Assembly (NCBI GenBank): GCA_008711295.1
Contig: VUYV01000329.1
Coordinates: 186,001-250,000 of the forward strand
Source of the DNA: Anarhynchus alexandrinus
Taxonomy: Eukaryota > Chordata > Aves > Charadriiformes > Charadriidae
Length of the DNA stretch: 64,000 bases
Direction of reading: 5' to 3'
Of this stretch, positions 1-13,900 are shown piece after piece. The notes beneath the pieces were generated by a model, which saw nothing but the letters and a program-made list of their open reading frames with translations, did not search any database and was not told the origin of the DNA. Both the position numbers and the translations under genes were made by a program. Positions within the stretch are counted from its first letter, which is position 1, and each line of letters begins with the position of its first letter.

Positions 1-3000
1 AAAGCTTGTTGTAGTTTTTAAGTCATTATCATTAACAAATATCACTTATGACAGCTATGCGCCTTCGTGTCTTCAGGGCACTAAAGTAATTACAGATATC
101 ACAGCTGTATGCTAAAATATTTTTCTACACGTGGCTTTAGTGAAAGGAGGTTTGGTATCACTTATATATAGCACTTCATGAATAACTGTGTAATAAAACA
201 ACACTTTTATACAACAAGTTTTTAATGTCAGAATCACATTTTCCTTACATATTAACTTATTTGACCAGAATTTTCGTATTAAATACAGAACTGATTTCAG
301 TAATTACGTTCTCAGGACCTATAATGAAAGAGAGTAGTGTTCAATTACTTGATGTACAGCATGTGGCCCCTTACAGGTTCTCAATTTACACTGTTTTCTC
401 ACCTAATAAAAATAGTATTAGTCAAGATGGAGGATTCTGTATTCATTTTGTTATCCCAGAAATTAAAATAATTACAGCAGGAACAATTGATCAATTAGCT
501 GCTGCTGCCATTTAATTAAATGTTCTGGGTTTTATTTCAAGCTGACTCTTGTTACAATGATAAATTATTCAAAATGGTTACTTACCTCATCCTTGGTGGA
601 ACCTACCTAGTGCAACTATTGATTGTTGCTCATTTGCATATGGGACTTGCATCTGAAATTTTCTTTGGTCTCTGTATTTCCTGCTAAACAGATCAATGGC
701 AGTACTTGGTGTATATATATATAATCTGGTAATTTATTTTGAATAAACTCTCTGTTGTCCTTTCCTTTGTAGGACTGGTTTTCCCATCATTTTTCTACCT
801 CTTTACATTTTCTTAACCTATTTGGGATGCAAACCTTATGCCAAGATAAATGTTTTAGGACCACTTCTACAACTTGGGTAACGTAAATAGAGGACTGCGT
901 TGCCTGGAGTCCTGTCTGTCTTTATATTGCTTAGAGCAGTGGAAGATCCATGAAGTAGGGTGTCATTAAACAAGCTCATTCTAGTTTTGGCAGGTCTGCT
1001 TCACTCACGTAGCGTGTGACCCAGGTGTTTGCAAGATGATAGGAGCCGGGAGCTCATGCAAGGCTGCTGAATGAACTGCAGAGGCTTTGTGGTCATGGTT
1101 AACGTCCTTCTCAAAATAACTGCAGCTTCATAGCTTCTGACTCACAGCTCTCTTGTTATTGGTTGGATAAGCATGCAGGCAAAATAGATAGATATTTCCA
1201 GAGACACTCTCAGTCTCTTTGTCAGTTATTTTTAGAATTTTATGTCCCTAAAGGTATATGAATATATATGAAAGCCTGCTAAGTTTCTCTGGAGTGGTCC
1301 TTTACTCCCTGCAAATGCAGTGGCTCCAACTATGTCACTTCACGTGCAGTGCGCATAAAAACGACTTGCTGCCCTTTAGTTTTCTTAAGGGCATGGAATC
1401 CATGCTCTTTTCTCAAATCAGCCTCTGTCATTCTGGTAGAACCTCTATTATAAACTGCTTTGTGCTGCTTACTAACCTCTCTGCTTTAAGTGCTGGAAAG
1501 CTGATAGGGCTGTTTTTTTAAGTATTGATATTGAAAATATTCAAAATTCACACAAGAATTGTGCATTTTGTCAGCAAAATTTCTGTCAGTAGATACGGTT
1601 TTCTTAGAAACTGGGTATTTCCTAAATGTTTGAAATAAAGATGCTCTGTAATGATGGTTATCCGGCAATGGTGAGATAAATGAAAACTGAGTTTTACAAG
1701 CTTGGTCAGTCTTCTGCCTTCATCACTAGCTTTTAAGTACCCAACTGTTTTATTGCCTGTGGTTTTTTTGAGGAGGAAAAATAAGTAATAAGGGGAAAAA
1801 ATCTTTGCAAAAAAGTATTTTTCTAGCATTGTTGTCTTTAGCACATTTGTAAGATCCTCCAGGGCTAGAATTCAAAATGATGCGCTAACTTTTGAAAGGT
1901 TTTAGATTGCTGGTGGAGCATTGCCTCATCTCTGTTACACATGCTTGAATTTCTGCAATTTGTTTTTCTTAGCTGTGAAACTGTCACCTTTGAAATTGAC
2001 ACGTCTGCCAAAATATAGATATTATGAAAATAATGAAAGTGAAAACTTGCTGCTAAACTAAAGGATTTTCTGGGCTATAGTTAGTTACTATCTACCCAGC
2101 CTTACTTGCTTGCAGTATAATAGATTTAAACACCAAAGTTGGTTTGATTTAAAAATTGGGGGGGGAGGGAACATTGATTAAAAAAAAAATCTTTTGTATT
2201 GTATGTGGATTATCTTCTATTTTTGAAAAAAACAAAACAAAACCAAAAACTATTATATGACAGTAGTTAGCTAAAGGATGTAAATATCTGAAAACAAGTC
2301 AACTGCCTGAAGTATGCCTTGGAAGCCATGTTAAGTTTTAAATCCTCACTGCCAGAATGGAGTGTAATCTCCTTGAAGTGGCACTTGGATGCAGAAACTC
2401 AGAAGACAATCGAAAGCATTTAGAGCTAATAAAAAATGGATAGCTATGTAATTCTAAATAAGAGATTGTGCTCTGAAAATTTCTGCTTGCTGACTCTGTA
2501 ACTGCACGCATAAAAAACATTTGCTCTAGATCATCACATCTTTTTTCACTTACAGCGAATGCACGTGATTAATGCTGTCACTTATAAATGTGAGTCTGGA
2601 TTGCTTTTAAGGAATAATTACCTACCTGTGCTTTTACATTTTTCTTTCAGTGTTACAGAATAATTTGTCATTAGGAATAATCAAGACATTGTTCATTTCC
2701 TTCAGGTTGAATATTTGAAGTAAGTGGTAAATGACTTCATGTTAGGCTACATCAGAAATTCTTCCCTTTCCTCAGTTTCTGTCTTTGCTCACCAGCCCTC
2801 TGGAATCAGGTGTCCTAATCAGAAAACATATAGTTTGTGTGTGGAAATCCACTTATGTGCTTAACTGCTCCAATTAAAAAAAAATAATTTGCAACAAACC
2901 CAACCAAAGAAAAAAAAGTAAAAGCAGGGTCCGACTGTATTACTTTGAGTTTAACTATGTAAAAATGCACCTTAAAAATCAGGCTCCTGTGGCATCCTTG

Positions 3001-4300
3001 TTTCTGTCTCCTGTTGGTTTTTTTTGTTTGTTTGTTTGCTTCTCAATAACGTTTCAAGACATAAAAAGATAAGTGATGCAACTTCAGTCAAATCTCTTTG
3101 GCTTGTGCATATACTATGTATGCATTAGATGATTAAGTGCTGGACTTTAACCTCTAAGCCTAATGATGTACTGCTATCATGGCTGGGGTTGAAGGTGGTG
3201 ATTGAAGCTTATTTTGGTTCAATTTGCCTTCAAGGAAATCCACAGGAAACTGCTGATATTTGGTTTTGTGGAACTGACAGGGGAATTTGCAGTTGAGCCC
3301 ACACTTGGGTGGGAAGTAACCAGGACATGAGATGCATCAAGGAGCAGTTTCTGCAGTGGTTACTCAGGATGATCATATTCTTATCCTGCGTTGTTGTCCC
3401 TGAGCTGACACTCTGACTAGTGGCAAACTCTGAAATCCAGGGTCAGGACAGCTATGGATGATACAAAGCCCAAATTCACATATTAGCTTAATATATAGCA
3501 TTCACACATGTTTCTCAAGCTTGGCAGCGTTAATTTTTTCTTTTTCTTTCCTTTTTTTTTAGATGTTTTTAAAATGACATTGATTCTTGTTCATTGTTTT
3601 GAATATATATACCAGAAACTGATTTCATAGATAGTTGTACGTTGTTAATGGATCTGGTCAGACTCAGAATGTCTGTCAGTCATCAGGTAGGAACTGAAGA
3701 GATTTTCCTATCTGCCACTTATTCTTACTGAAAAAAACCTACTGTGGAAACTAATTATGTAATGATATAAACCTGACCTGGGAGTCTGTGTCTGGGAACA
3801 GATGTATTAAGGAAGTATACTTGTGTGGATGACTTTATTAATGTAGCTTAAATTTATTATTTTGTCTTACTTCAGAATGACTAAGAAAAAGGTGGTAGTT
3901 AAGCTGGAAATTAATTTTATTACTTGGTTAAACAAGTTATCATTTGGGTTTAAATTATAAAGAAAATGGAATTTCTTACATGAATTAACTATGATCTGTA
4001 CTCTTAATATTGTGATAAAGGAATAGTTTTAATTAATATTGTGATAACGGACGTTATAATTGAATAATGGTTACATCTGCATGAGATGTATTGCCACAGA
4101 GCAAATATTCATTGGAAAGAAATACTTTAAATTAGTATCAGAGGCTTACTTCCAAAACTGTTATGGCATATATACCTCTGGTGAGTATATTCCTTGTTTG
4201 GTGAATGCTGTACCACTGTAGATAGCTCTGTGTGCCCAAAACACTTGATCTATGACCAGAATGAGACCATTCCAAAGCACATGAGTTCTTGTAAGTTTTC
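1..4300. other. unique AT-rich non-coding DNA
   Basis: No gene, splice-bounded open frame or recognisable transposon was found here. The longest open frames are under 100 codons and in AT-rich context. Low-complexity content includes a T-run passing into GTTT units near 3017-3039, a G-run at 2158-2168, and scattered A/T runs. A 15-base direct repeat (TTAATATTGTGATAA) occurs at about 4004 and 4033. Confidence 0.7.
4004..4047. repeat. short direct repeat, 29-base spacing
   Basis: The 15-mer TTAATATTGTGATAA occurs twice, starting at about 4004 and 4033. It looks like a small local duplication in AT-rich sequence; no function is implied. Confidence 0.5.
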
Positions 4301-4315
4301 CTTGCCCTGAGAAAA

Positions 4316-4759
4316 ATGGATGACTCTAACACACACTCTGTTAAATCAGCTTTCAGCTTCTGGCTTGATGACAAGCTAAAATCATGTCTGCCAGCCCTAG
4401 CTTATGATCTGAATGATCAGGCAATCTCAGACAACGGTAAGTCATTAAAGGAAGTTTTCTCGGCTGTCTCCCTTGCTCCCCAAATGCCCATTCTTACTGC
4501 AGTAATTAGCCAGAGCTGACTTCCAGGGCGCTGTGCATTCACTGTCTCGGAGGTTTGTGCTAACTTCTTCAAAGGTGTCCTTGACAAAGCTGCACTCATG
4601 TACGCGAAACTTCTCTCTTCAGTGTGGGTCTTGATCCCTACTCCATGGCTTTGTATAATACCGTTCTCCATTCTCTGTTATACTGCATTTCTATGGATAG
4701 AAACTCAGGATATACATAAAAAAAGCCACAGCACTCTACAACCAGGCATACTGTTTTGA
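4316..4759 (+). CDS. weak candidate two-exon reading frame, unrecognised
   Basis: An ATG at 4316 lies in good initiation context (A at -3, G at +4). It opens a frame that reaches a consensus splice donor (GTAAGT at 4437). A possible acceptor (CTTCCAG ending at 4526) opens a second segment. After removal of the 90-base interval, the frame continues in phase to a TGA at 4757-4759, giving about 117 codons. The second half has a hydrophobic run around 4610-4690. I do not recognise either part. The intron would be very short, its pyrimidine tract is weak next to the AG, and a better-looking acceptor (ending at 4500) leads to an immediate stop. A chance arrangement is more likely than a gene. Confidence 0.12.
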
Positions 4760-4799
4760 TGAGTGGGACACCAGAGCTTGGGGGAGAATGCTACAGAGG

Positions 4800-7700
4800 A
4801 TGTCTATTTTACCTAACTGTGGGCTTTGTCAAAACATTATCCAGGCTTCCCATGTGGTGTAGGGAGAATTAAACTTCATATATTTGTTGGTCTGAAGATT
4901 CCAAGCTTGGATATTAGAAACTGAAAATTAAAGGCAAGGTTTAAACACTAAGTCATTAATTTCTTTCATTACCTAGTAGATCACTAACAGCAGCAGTATC
5001 CTGGAGTTAGGTAGAATAATTTGTTACTGTTCAGTATAGTCATCAGTCTGTCTATACTCCAGGGGTCCTAGTTCAAAAAAATATTTAGTCTTACATAGAA
5101 GTAAAATTCTCTTCACAAAATGATTTTACCATGTGCAGAGTTATGGGGAACCCAAGCCTGTGCTCCAGATTTCTTCATGTGTTTTCTTGATAATTTCTTG
5201 AACTGTTATGGGTCTCTTACTGAAACTTTGCCTCAGTGATGCCTGAGACATCCTCACGTGTATATATTTCATTTAGTTAAAAGCTGCTCTGCTCTGTGGA
5301 GCAGACTCTAAAAGTCACAGTCATGCTCTCCTCAAGGGCTCCTGAAAAAATGTCTTTGTCTTCATGTATCTGTGAACTATAGAATGACAGAAGAGCAGGG
5401 GTGAATTAACTGCTGATTAAAGCTCAAATGCTCTAGCGTCTTTGGTGCTATGGAATACATTGTAAATGACTTTTTTTTAAAAAACCCTAAATTTCAGGGT
5501 AGCAAATCGATACTTTCAGTTAAGTCAGGCATCACTTCTGGCTGAGTGATGAGTGTTAGGGCAATACATGAATAATCTTTTTCATGAGTAATTTCTAGGG
5601 CATGGTTGGGTTGATTAGTTTTAAATGCAGTATATAATTATCAGTTGAATGCTACTGGAGTTTTTATCTCTGCACAGAACAGGGGGAGACAAACTCTTTG
5701 TCCAAGAGCATATCTATAAATCTATCTATAATGTTCAAACAAAATGCATTGAGTCTACAGAAGACTGATAATTTATGAAGATTGGTTTGTCTGTATATAC
5801 ATACATATTATATAGGTATGTCTGTACCTATAGATTTAACACTTCTTTTTAAGTGGGTTACATAGCATACCAATACCTTATGAGAAAAAAAGAGTTGTAG
5901 TGTTATTTGACACACAAGGCACAAAGACAAGAATGTGAAGAGGATACAAAGTTGTTCGAGAGAGTTGGTTGGGTAGGAGTAAATATGTGAAACACGAGAA
6001 AATGAAGGAGTACAAGACAGAAATGAAGTCAAGCAGGCTTCAGAGTTGTTCAGAGATGAGGATTGAAAGCTTCAAAGAGGTGCAAAATGTGAAGGATCGG
6101 TGGGGGGGAAGCTAGAGGTGGTGAGGAGACAGGGCTGAAAAGATGCAGACAGGATGCTTCCGGAGAGGGTTTGCTGGAAGCCAGGACAGAACTATGTTCA
6201 TTTACCTCTGCACCGTTTGGGGTGCAACTCCCACACTTCGGTGTAAAAATAAAACTGATAAAATGTGAAGTGTTGCGAATATTACTAGACAAGGTAACAC
6301 CTGGTTTGGGGGTTTATTTGTGTTTATTTAATAGCAACATAGCTTAGAGTGCTGGGTTTAAAGTTCAATATGTTGTATATAAGACACTTGAGATCAGTGT
6401 CTAGTTTCTTGTAGATGCATGTTATTTCTGTCTTCCTTATATTGTGACATTTCAATGGACCAGTAGTATAAATTGCTTAAAGGACACTGGAAAAACTAAC
6501 AGTGATATAGAGACCTTCCTTGACTCTTCAATGCTAACACAGAGTATTTGGAAAAATCAATGGAGCTTGTCCAGGATATCAGTGAGAGTCTCATCTGTGT
6601 GATATCCTCTAGTGCTCTTTGAAAAGAAAAGAGTACTTGATAACTAAAAGGCAGGGAATACTTTCAAATAGCAGGAATGGAATGACTTTGTCTTGATAAG
6701 ATTTCCAGCTGCCCACGTAATATATTGCATTAAAATTCTATTTTTAAAATAACTTTTTTGCTTACTGCTATTTATGAAATCCCAGGGAAAGAAATGAAAT
6801 TGAAAAGTTTCTTCTTTTTTTTTGTGTTTTGTTTCTTAGATTTGGCGCTTCAATTTGTTTGATAAAAGGTGATACGGAATCCTTTATTGATGTCTATTGT
6901 AGAGATTTATTTATTTTAATTAATTTCACTAATCTAGAAAATGGAACCAGACAGCTTGTGAAAAATAGGTATTAATTTGTGTAGCTCTCAAGTTTCAGCG
7001 ACCTTAGTTGGTGTGTGTATTTTAATTTATTGCCATTTTTATTTTGAAGTGAAGTAGAACTAACATCCATTTATGTGATTTTTTTTTTTTTCCTATATTG
7101 GTTTACTTTCTGACAAACGAACTGCACGCACATACACACAGATGTGTACACTTCCATTTTTTTCTCGTTTGCCTTATGAAAATGTCATAAAGAACTGCTA
7201 TTCTTGCACCTAACTTTTGTAGGGTTTTTTTCAGATGTGACTGAGACAAATGCTTGTGCAAGAGGCTAACTTCAGTTTCTGTGGCTTCATTCACACACTA
7301 AAAGATAGGCTCTTGTCTAAGCAGTTACTTTAGTTGTTTTCATTATAATAACGGGTGTTCCCCTCCTGAGATTCTGTGGTTTTTTCCACACATTTTTCTG
7401 TTGGGCCACAGAATAGACGAGAGGCTTTTATATCTGCAAGTGGGTCATAAGCTGTTTGTATCACAGTGATAATCACTTCAGGAAACTTTGTTTACGCAAA
7501 CTGCAAAGTCAGAATTCATAAAGAAAATGTTACTAGACTGCACTCTTTAAAAGAGTTTGAGATTTTATTTTCCAATAGTAATTTAATTTTTGACAAACTA
7601 ACCTTATTCATCAGTTCTTTGCCCTGGGAGTCCTTTATCCTGTGTAACTGCAAAGAGAAACAGATGTGTTTTACTTTATATTCAAAAGTGTGTATCTCTG

Positions 7701-10430
7701 TCAGATTATATGCAAATGAATGAATCAAGGGCTCACTCCTACTCCCCTGGAATAAATTGAATATATGTCATTGACTTTAAAAAAGGTAGAATTGAGTTTA
7801 AAAAATAATAAGAATAATTCATAGAGATTATTATCATGGATTATTTTAAAATATGCTTTTTTGACAAGCCAGTAATTCTGTATTATTTTATTTTAAGATG
7901 AACAGTGTAGACACAGGAAAGAAAGCAGTTGGATCAACTGATGAAAGAGAATTGGATATCTAATTAAAAATCAAGTCAAAGGTGGTTTACTTTGAAATGC
8001 CCTTCAAAATTCTAAAACCTTCATAGTGTTGCATTTTCTTCTCTTACCTGCAAAAATTTTTTTCAGTTTTATTTATTTTTATTGTTACTGTGCCCATGCA
8101 TTTTTAGCTTGCAGCTGTGTATGATTTGACACTCTCAAGTTCAAGGTTTTTGTTGTCTGTACACTTTAGAATGGACCTAGTTCAGTAAAGTATTTAAGCA
8201 TGTTGACTTCAGTATTCAATATAAGCAAGTATATGAGCATGCTTAGATATAAGTACGTCGTAAGTGCTTTGCTAAACTGGGTGTTATGCTTCTACAAGTG
8301 AAAAAAACCTCTGAAGCATGTGTCGCAGCATGAAATTCAGAGAAGAAACAAACATTAAAACTAATCATTCTTTCTTTGGTATCAGACAATTGCATCTTTG
8401 GGCAGTTCTTGATTTTCAACTTATACCACATTAATGGAGTAAAGTTAAATCTGAGAACTATTTAGATAGAAATACGTCTCAATTTTTGTATTTGATTCAT
8501 TAAACATATATTTTAATTTTTATACAATCCAGCCTCTGGTTGAAGATATCTTGAATTTGGAGACATTAGAGACTGGGAAAATACACTGAAGGAGTTTCTG
8601 TGTATGCATACGCGGCTCTTAGGCTCTTCTACTGGCCGCTGGCGGGTAGTGGATTCAACGGACCTTTGGCCTGCTTTGGTAAAGCTGTCCTTATGTATAC
8701 TTGATTAAAAGACAAGGCCAAGTGGCTTTCTGATGTATTCAAGCACAAAAAGCTATGGATGTCTTGGGCAGTGATAACAAATAGAATGTGAGAATTCTTA
8801 AATATAATTTCTTCCATTTTTGTGAGCCTCCAGTACACAAGTGACATCTCAATAGAACTCGTACCTCTCCAGACACTAAGATGCTGCAGTCTGTGTCATG
8901 CTTTATTAATGGCTTCGTATTTTATGTGAATCAGTTCTATAGTAGCTTGTCCTAGCCATGCTTATCTTAGTAATTAAGACAAAAATTTGAGCAAATACTG
9001 AGAATATATGTTGAAGGCTTTAAATCATCAATATAAGCAGCTTTTTTTAACACATTGAAAGCACTGATATATTTTTATGCCTATGATCCATGCTGAGTCC
9101 TTTCAAATGTCTTATTGGAGCATCATGAAAGTGAACATATTGAACTTGACTTAACAAGTGCCACCATGCCACAATATTCATCTTACACAGACTTGAGTTA
9201 CAAGCAAATATCACCTTGAGGCTTATGTGTTCTACAAATCCTACATGATCATGACATATATGTCAGAATTTAACTTCTGCAGTGATGCCACCTTTCCTGA
9301 CATATTGAGCCCTTTTTCTGATTTGTCTAACTGTGGAGTCATACTTTGGAGAGCACTTACGCAAAGAACATCATTGTATTTGTGTTTTGATTATGTCCCC
9401 CCAATATTTTTACAATTACAGTTACATCTTCAAAGTAGCCCCTATTTTAGTATAGCTCAGATCTTTAAATAAAAATATCGGGCTTAGAAATCCTTACTAG
9501 TTTATGTGCATATGGATTTTTTTTTTGTAAAATAGAGTTGGACTTCATTTCTTTATCCTTTTTGGAAGTTAAATGCTGAGCTTGTTCTGTTATAAAAATG
9601 CAACTCTGTGAAGTCAGTGAGCTACAGAAGCATTTGGCATTCTCTGGCCTTAGAGATATTTTAATCAGAAAAGTCCTTTTGAAGTCTGTTATCAAAGAAA
9701 ATGGTCTTTTATATTCTTACCTTCATACATACATTTCCAGTAGTGATCAATAGAGGAAGATTGCAAAGATCCTTCCAGTGTCCCTTAAGATGCATCCCCT
9801 TTTAGGCCGGTGCTGTAGGAAATGTTAAAATTAAGAGGTGCCTGCTGTAAAAATGTGAAGCCAGACCATTTGCAGGCTTATGGAACCTCTCAATATTAAC
9901 TGTGAAAACTAAAATACAAATAAAAAGCTCTTAAATAATGGCTATGTAATACAAATGCCCCCTTCCCTGTGAGGCTTGGGCACGCGTGTAATGCAGGAAA
10001 CACATGTAGCACATAAACCCCAGAATTTGTTGAAAATAATTTAACTGAAGCCTTGGTAGTCTAATGAAAGAATCATAATTAGTCCAGACAGAATTACAAG
10101 TGAACAAAAAAGAACACATCTATGCAGAAAATATTTTAGTAATGTAGTTTCTACCCCTTTTCCTGGTGCTATGCTCACCCTTCTCTGGCTCCTCTGGGCT
10201 GTAAGGTTGGAGGTTTCATGCAGGTAGACGGTAAGTTGGGAACACAAGAAGTCCTTCACCATGAATAATATGATGTGCATGTCAAGGAATTGTTCTTTCT
10301 TCCTTTATGATCAACTGGGGGTCATTTTTTTCTGTCCACTAACACACATCTCCCTCTTTCTTCAATGATCCACAGCTCTACATAACACCCAAATTTACTA
10401 TATATGTTGCCTTGTACTTATGTTAGATAC
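4800..10430. other. unique AT-rich non-coding DNA with one purine-rich stretch
   Basis: No supported gene was seen. 5880-6180 is strongly purine-rich on the + strand (many GAGA, GAAG and GGAG words and a G-run at 6101-6107). This makes the minus strand read as a low-complexity Ser/Pro/Phe-rich open frame. The rest is ordinary AT-rich sequence with T-runs near 7079-7092 and 9519-9527 and a degenerate TATA/CATA-type stretch near 5795-5820. Confidence 0.65.
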
Positions 10431-10439
10431 AATTTCTTT

Positions 10440-10920
10440 GTTCTCTTCGTTGTCCCTAAAACCAGATGTGTCTAGGTCTGGGTCTGGATGCTTTTGAGTG
10501 ACTGTGGGTGAGTTGTTTATAGCTGTGGAATCTCCCGTGGCTGCACTCCTCTGTGCCGTGTCCTGTGTCCCCATGTCCCGAGGCTGTTGCCTTCTATTTC
10601 TCTGCAGCGTCTCATTTTGTTACAGCCGTGAGTATCTCATGCTATGCAGAACAACTGCTTCTTTACTGGTGTAATCCTGTGGTTGTACCATACAAAGATG
10701 AACACAAGTGGTATGAATTAGCCGTAGACACCTGGTCCAATTGAGAAATTGCTGTCACAGCTCAACCACGTAGAGCAAAGCTGCAGCAGGTCAGGAGAAG
10801 TTCAGACAGAGCAGATCTGACAAGGCTCAGTCCTGAGGCTTCGCAAACTCGGTACGAAGCTTACAGCCTGGTTTTAGCTACTGCAATACTGTACTGCAGG
10901 GCTGCATGGTTACAAGCTGG
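10440..10920. other. GC-richer patch of unknown origin
   Basis: This stretch is clearly richer in G+C than its surroundings and contains a 63-codon + frame (10553-10744). Within it, a long pyrimidine tract ends in CTCTGCAG at 10607. Twenty bases later comes a perfect GTGAGT donor (10628), so it also looks like a very short exon. I do not recognise a protein or a named repeat; an old insertion is possible. Confidence 0.3.
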
Positions 10921-10929
10921 ATTGCCTTA

Positions 10930-13900
10930 TATTTGTTTTGGCTCTAGCATATTTTTTTTTTTATTTTCTGGAGATTTTGTAACTGACGAGAAGCAACTAT
11001 TAGTAATAGAAACTGCCAGAAATAATAAGATTTGTTTGTGAAGTCAAAATTATTATTAATTCCACTAACATGTTTGGAATTGTTTGAACAGTCTCACTTT
11101 TGAAATCATATTTTCTTGCTTTATTTATATTGATAAATTGGAAGAATGCAGAAAAGAACTGTGAAGATAAGTTAGTTCTGAAGTTTGGCAAAAATAAGAC
11201 ATATATGTCTGTACTGTCTGTCTCTTGCTCGCTGTTTTGTGACTATAGAGGTTTTGAAGGTAACAACGTATCTGGTGAAGGGTAGTAGGTAGTGAAAAAA
11301 CCTGTTTGTGGAAACATGAAAATTTAAAGCATGTTTTCTACCAAAATGCAGATGATCTGGCAATATTTTGAGGTTGGCAAAATACTCGTAAAAATAATTT
11401 TAAAAGTTATTTTTGCACTGTGTTTAGTCTATTTTTACAAGTAAGATCAAACATTCTTCTTAATTGTTGCCTTATAAAATACTGAATCGGTCTTATTGCA
11501 TGATGGAACACTTCTGATAGGGTCTGGAATTTTTCTGGGTTTTTTTTTTTTTTTTCCCTTTGGTGTAAATAGTACTTATCGCATTCAGGAACTGAATGCT
11601 CTGTTCTTAATTCATAGTAAATTTTTATTGCTGTGGTAAATTCATTGAAAATGGATATTTTATCTATGCTTTTTTGAAACTAAGAGAAAAGGAGGATGTG
11701 AACAGTTTCAGTGATGTGTGAAGGAAGAATATTTCAGAGTCACCTTGAAAGCCTTGAACCAGCAGGAATAAAGTTGGTTGTTTTACAAAAGATGCTGGAA
11801 CAAATGAGATGAAATCAGGAAATCTAAATTGGAAATAATGTAGAGGTTATTGTCACCATCTTGTTCAGCTTGTGCGCCTGCCAGTTTTCCTGATTTCCAG
11901 AAATCCTCAGATTTCCCTCCTCCCTAGCAGTGTACCTGGCACGTAACAGAAGCTGAGCCTCAGACTCTTTTGCTTAGTGACTTGCTGGGCCCACCACTCC
12001 ACATCAGCCTTCTGAAAAAGGAAAAGAAAAAAGATTTATTTTGAATGTTGTTTTTTGTTGGGAGAAAACACTTTGTTAATCTTGTGGGTAGCATGGTGAA
12101 GGTCAGAGGACAGTACTAACGTAGTAGATTGCCATGAGTTAAAGTGTAGGAAAGGAAAAGAGGCTAAATGCCTAGATAACTGTTAGTGTTCATTCTTGTT
12201 TCACATCTTCATAGCCCAGTACTTAGGTGTCATCAGCCTATACACCAGGCAACACCGCGTTAAATGTTTGACAGATATTACAATGGGAGGGCAACATTAA
12301 AAGGCTGACTGGAGCTGCTGTAGGTGTTGTGCTGGGATTGCACTTGCACACCGATTCTGTAGCCAAAGAAAAGGGAAGGTGCACACTCCAGAATACTCAC
12401 GCAAAAGAATTTACAGCATGTAAAGATGATCGTATACGCGAAGACGCTTATGTCAAGGCCAGGCTTAATTTTGCAGTCCCACTGACATATGCAGAGAATG
12501 AAAGAAGGGTAAGACTATCAGAGAAAAGGGTGATCTTAGAGTTGGTGCTTGAATGATAAGTATTAATGCTGTGATTTACCAGATTCTGGTCTCCAAGATT
12601 AGGTGCTCAAGTACATGTTTTTTTGGTCCATCTGAATTTTTTTTCACAATTTTTTTCTATCGGTGACTAAAGGACAATGTACTGGCTCTGAAACGCCTGT
12701 CATATATTGAAAACCAGAAATCTTTAAGGATACTATAAAAATAACCTGAATGACTATTACTTTTAGAGATCACAATGATTCTTGTAAGGTTTTAATCTCC
12801 TGTGTAAAAAATCCATGGTATGCAATATGAGTTATTAAATTTGGATAACAAGGAATTATTTAAGGGTTAACAAAAATTTGTAAGTAGAATTAATGATCTG
12901 ACTTAAAACTATAGAAGATGGGAAACATAGTGTCTAGGCTTAAATTGCTATTTTGACTAAGGTAGATTCTAAAATCTTTCAAATTTATGATCCTAGAGAA
13001 AGAAAACAAAAGTTGAAGGCCTACTGACTTTCAGCTTTAATCTAATTGTGCTCTTAGGTATACGCTTCTTTGTATGGTTTTGTTTTTAAATATTGATAGG
13101 TAACCTATTGATATGTAATAAAATAGAGGTTGCTTAAAAAAATCATAGTTTTGTCTTATTCCAGAGAACATTGCTGATATTAAGATATCATTGTTTATAA
13201 AACTGCATTTTGATTTAGGGCAAGTAGAAGGAAGCAGCATGAGTCCAGTCTATAGTGGAGTTACTATATTATTCTCAGTCATCATGTCAATTCTTTCTTT
13301 CTTTCTTGAGCACTTATTCTACTTGCTAAAGTCACCTAAAAGGTTCCTATTTACTTAAAGGAGGTTAAAGTGGAGCTAGAGTTGAAAACGCTAAACGTTT
13401 TTGTGCAGCCTTTCTTTCATCCATTACATGAGTAATTGTGTCAGTAACACCTAAACAAGAAACTTTGTGCCAAGTAAACTCCCACATTTTCCCAGAAGCA
13501 TCAAACAGAAGACATTTGTATGAGAAGGCTCATGATCTGGCTTACGTTAAACTTCTCCTGAACTGGTAGTTTGAGTATTTCTGCTGAAGACAACCTCCTT
13601 TACTGAAATTATAAGCAATGAGTGACATTTAGGTTATTTATTTAAAACTTTCTTCTATGTATTGTGAAATAGCTTCAATTATGGAATCAAAAGCTTTTGC
13701 TGCTGTAATGTGCTTTTTTTGCCTAGCTCTTTACAGTATGCTGCTGTCTTCTGTACACTGTAAATGCTTCAGAGCAAACATTTGTGGCCTCTTAGTTACA
13801 CTGAGGGAACCAGAATAGTTTGGGGTAATTTGCTGAAAACATTATGACAAATGGCGGCGGTGGTTGCTTCACTAGTGGGTGAAAATTAGCTGCATGTTAG

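Noticed and set aside
12329..12556. 75-codon frame with several CpGs ending near a GGTAAG
   Set aside because: There is no convincing acceptor at its start and no protein match that I can recall.
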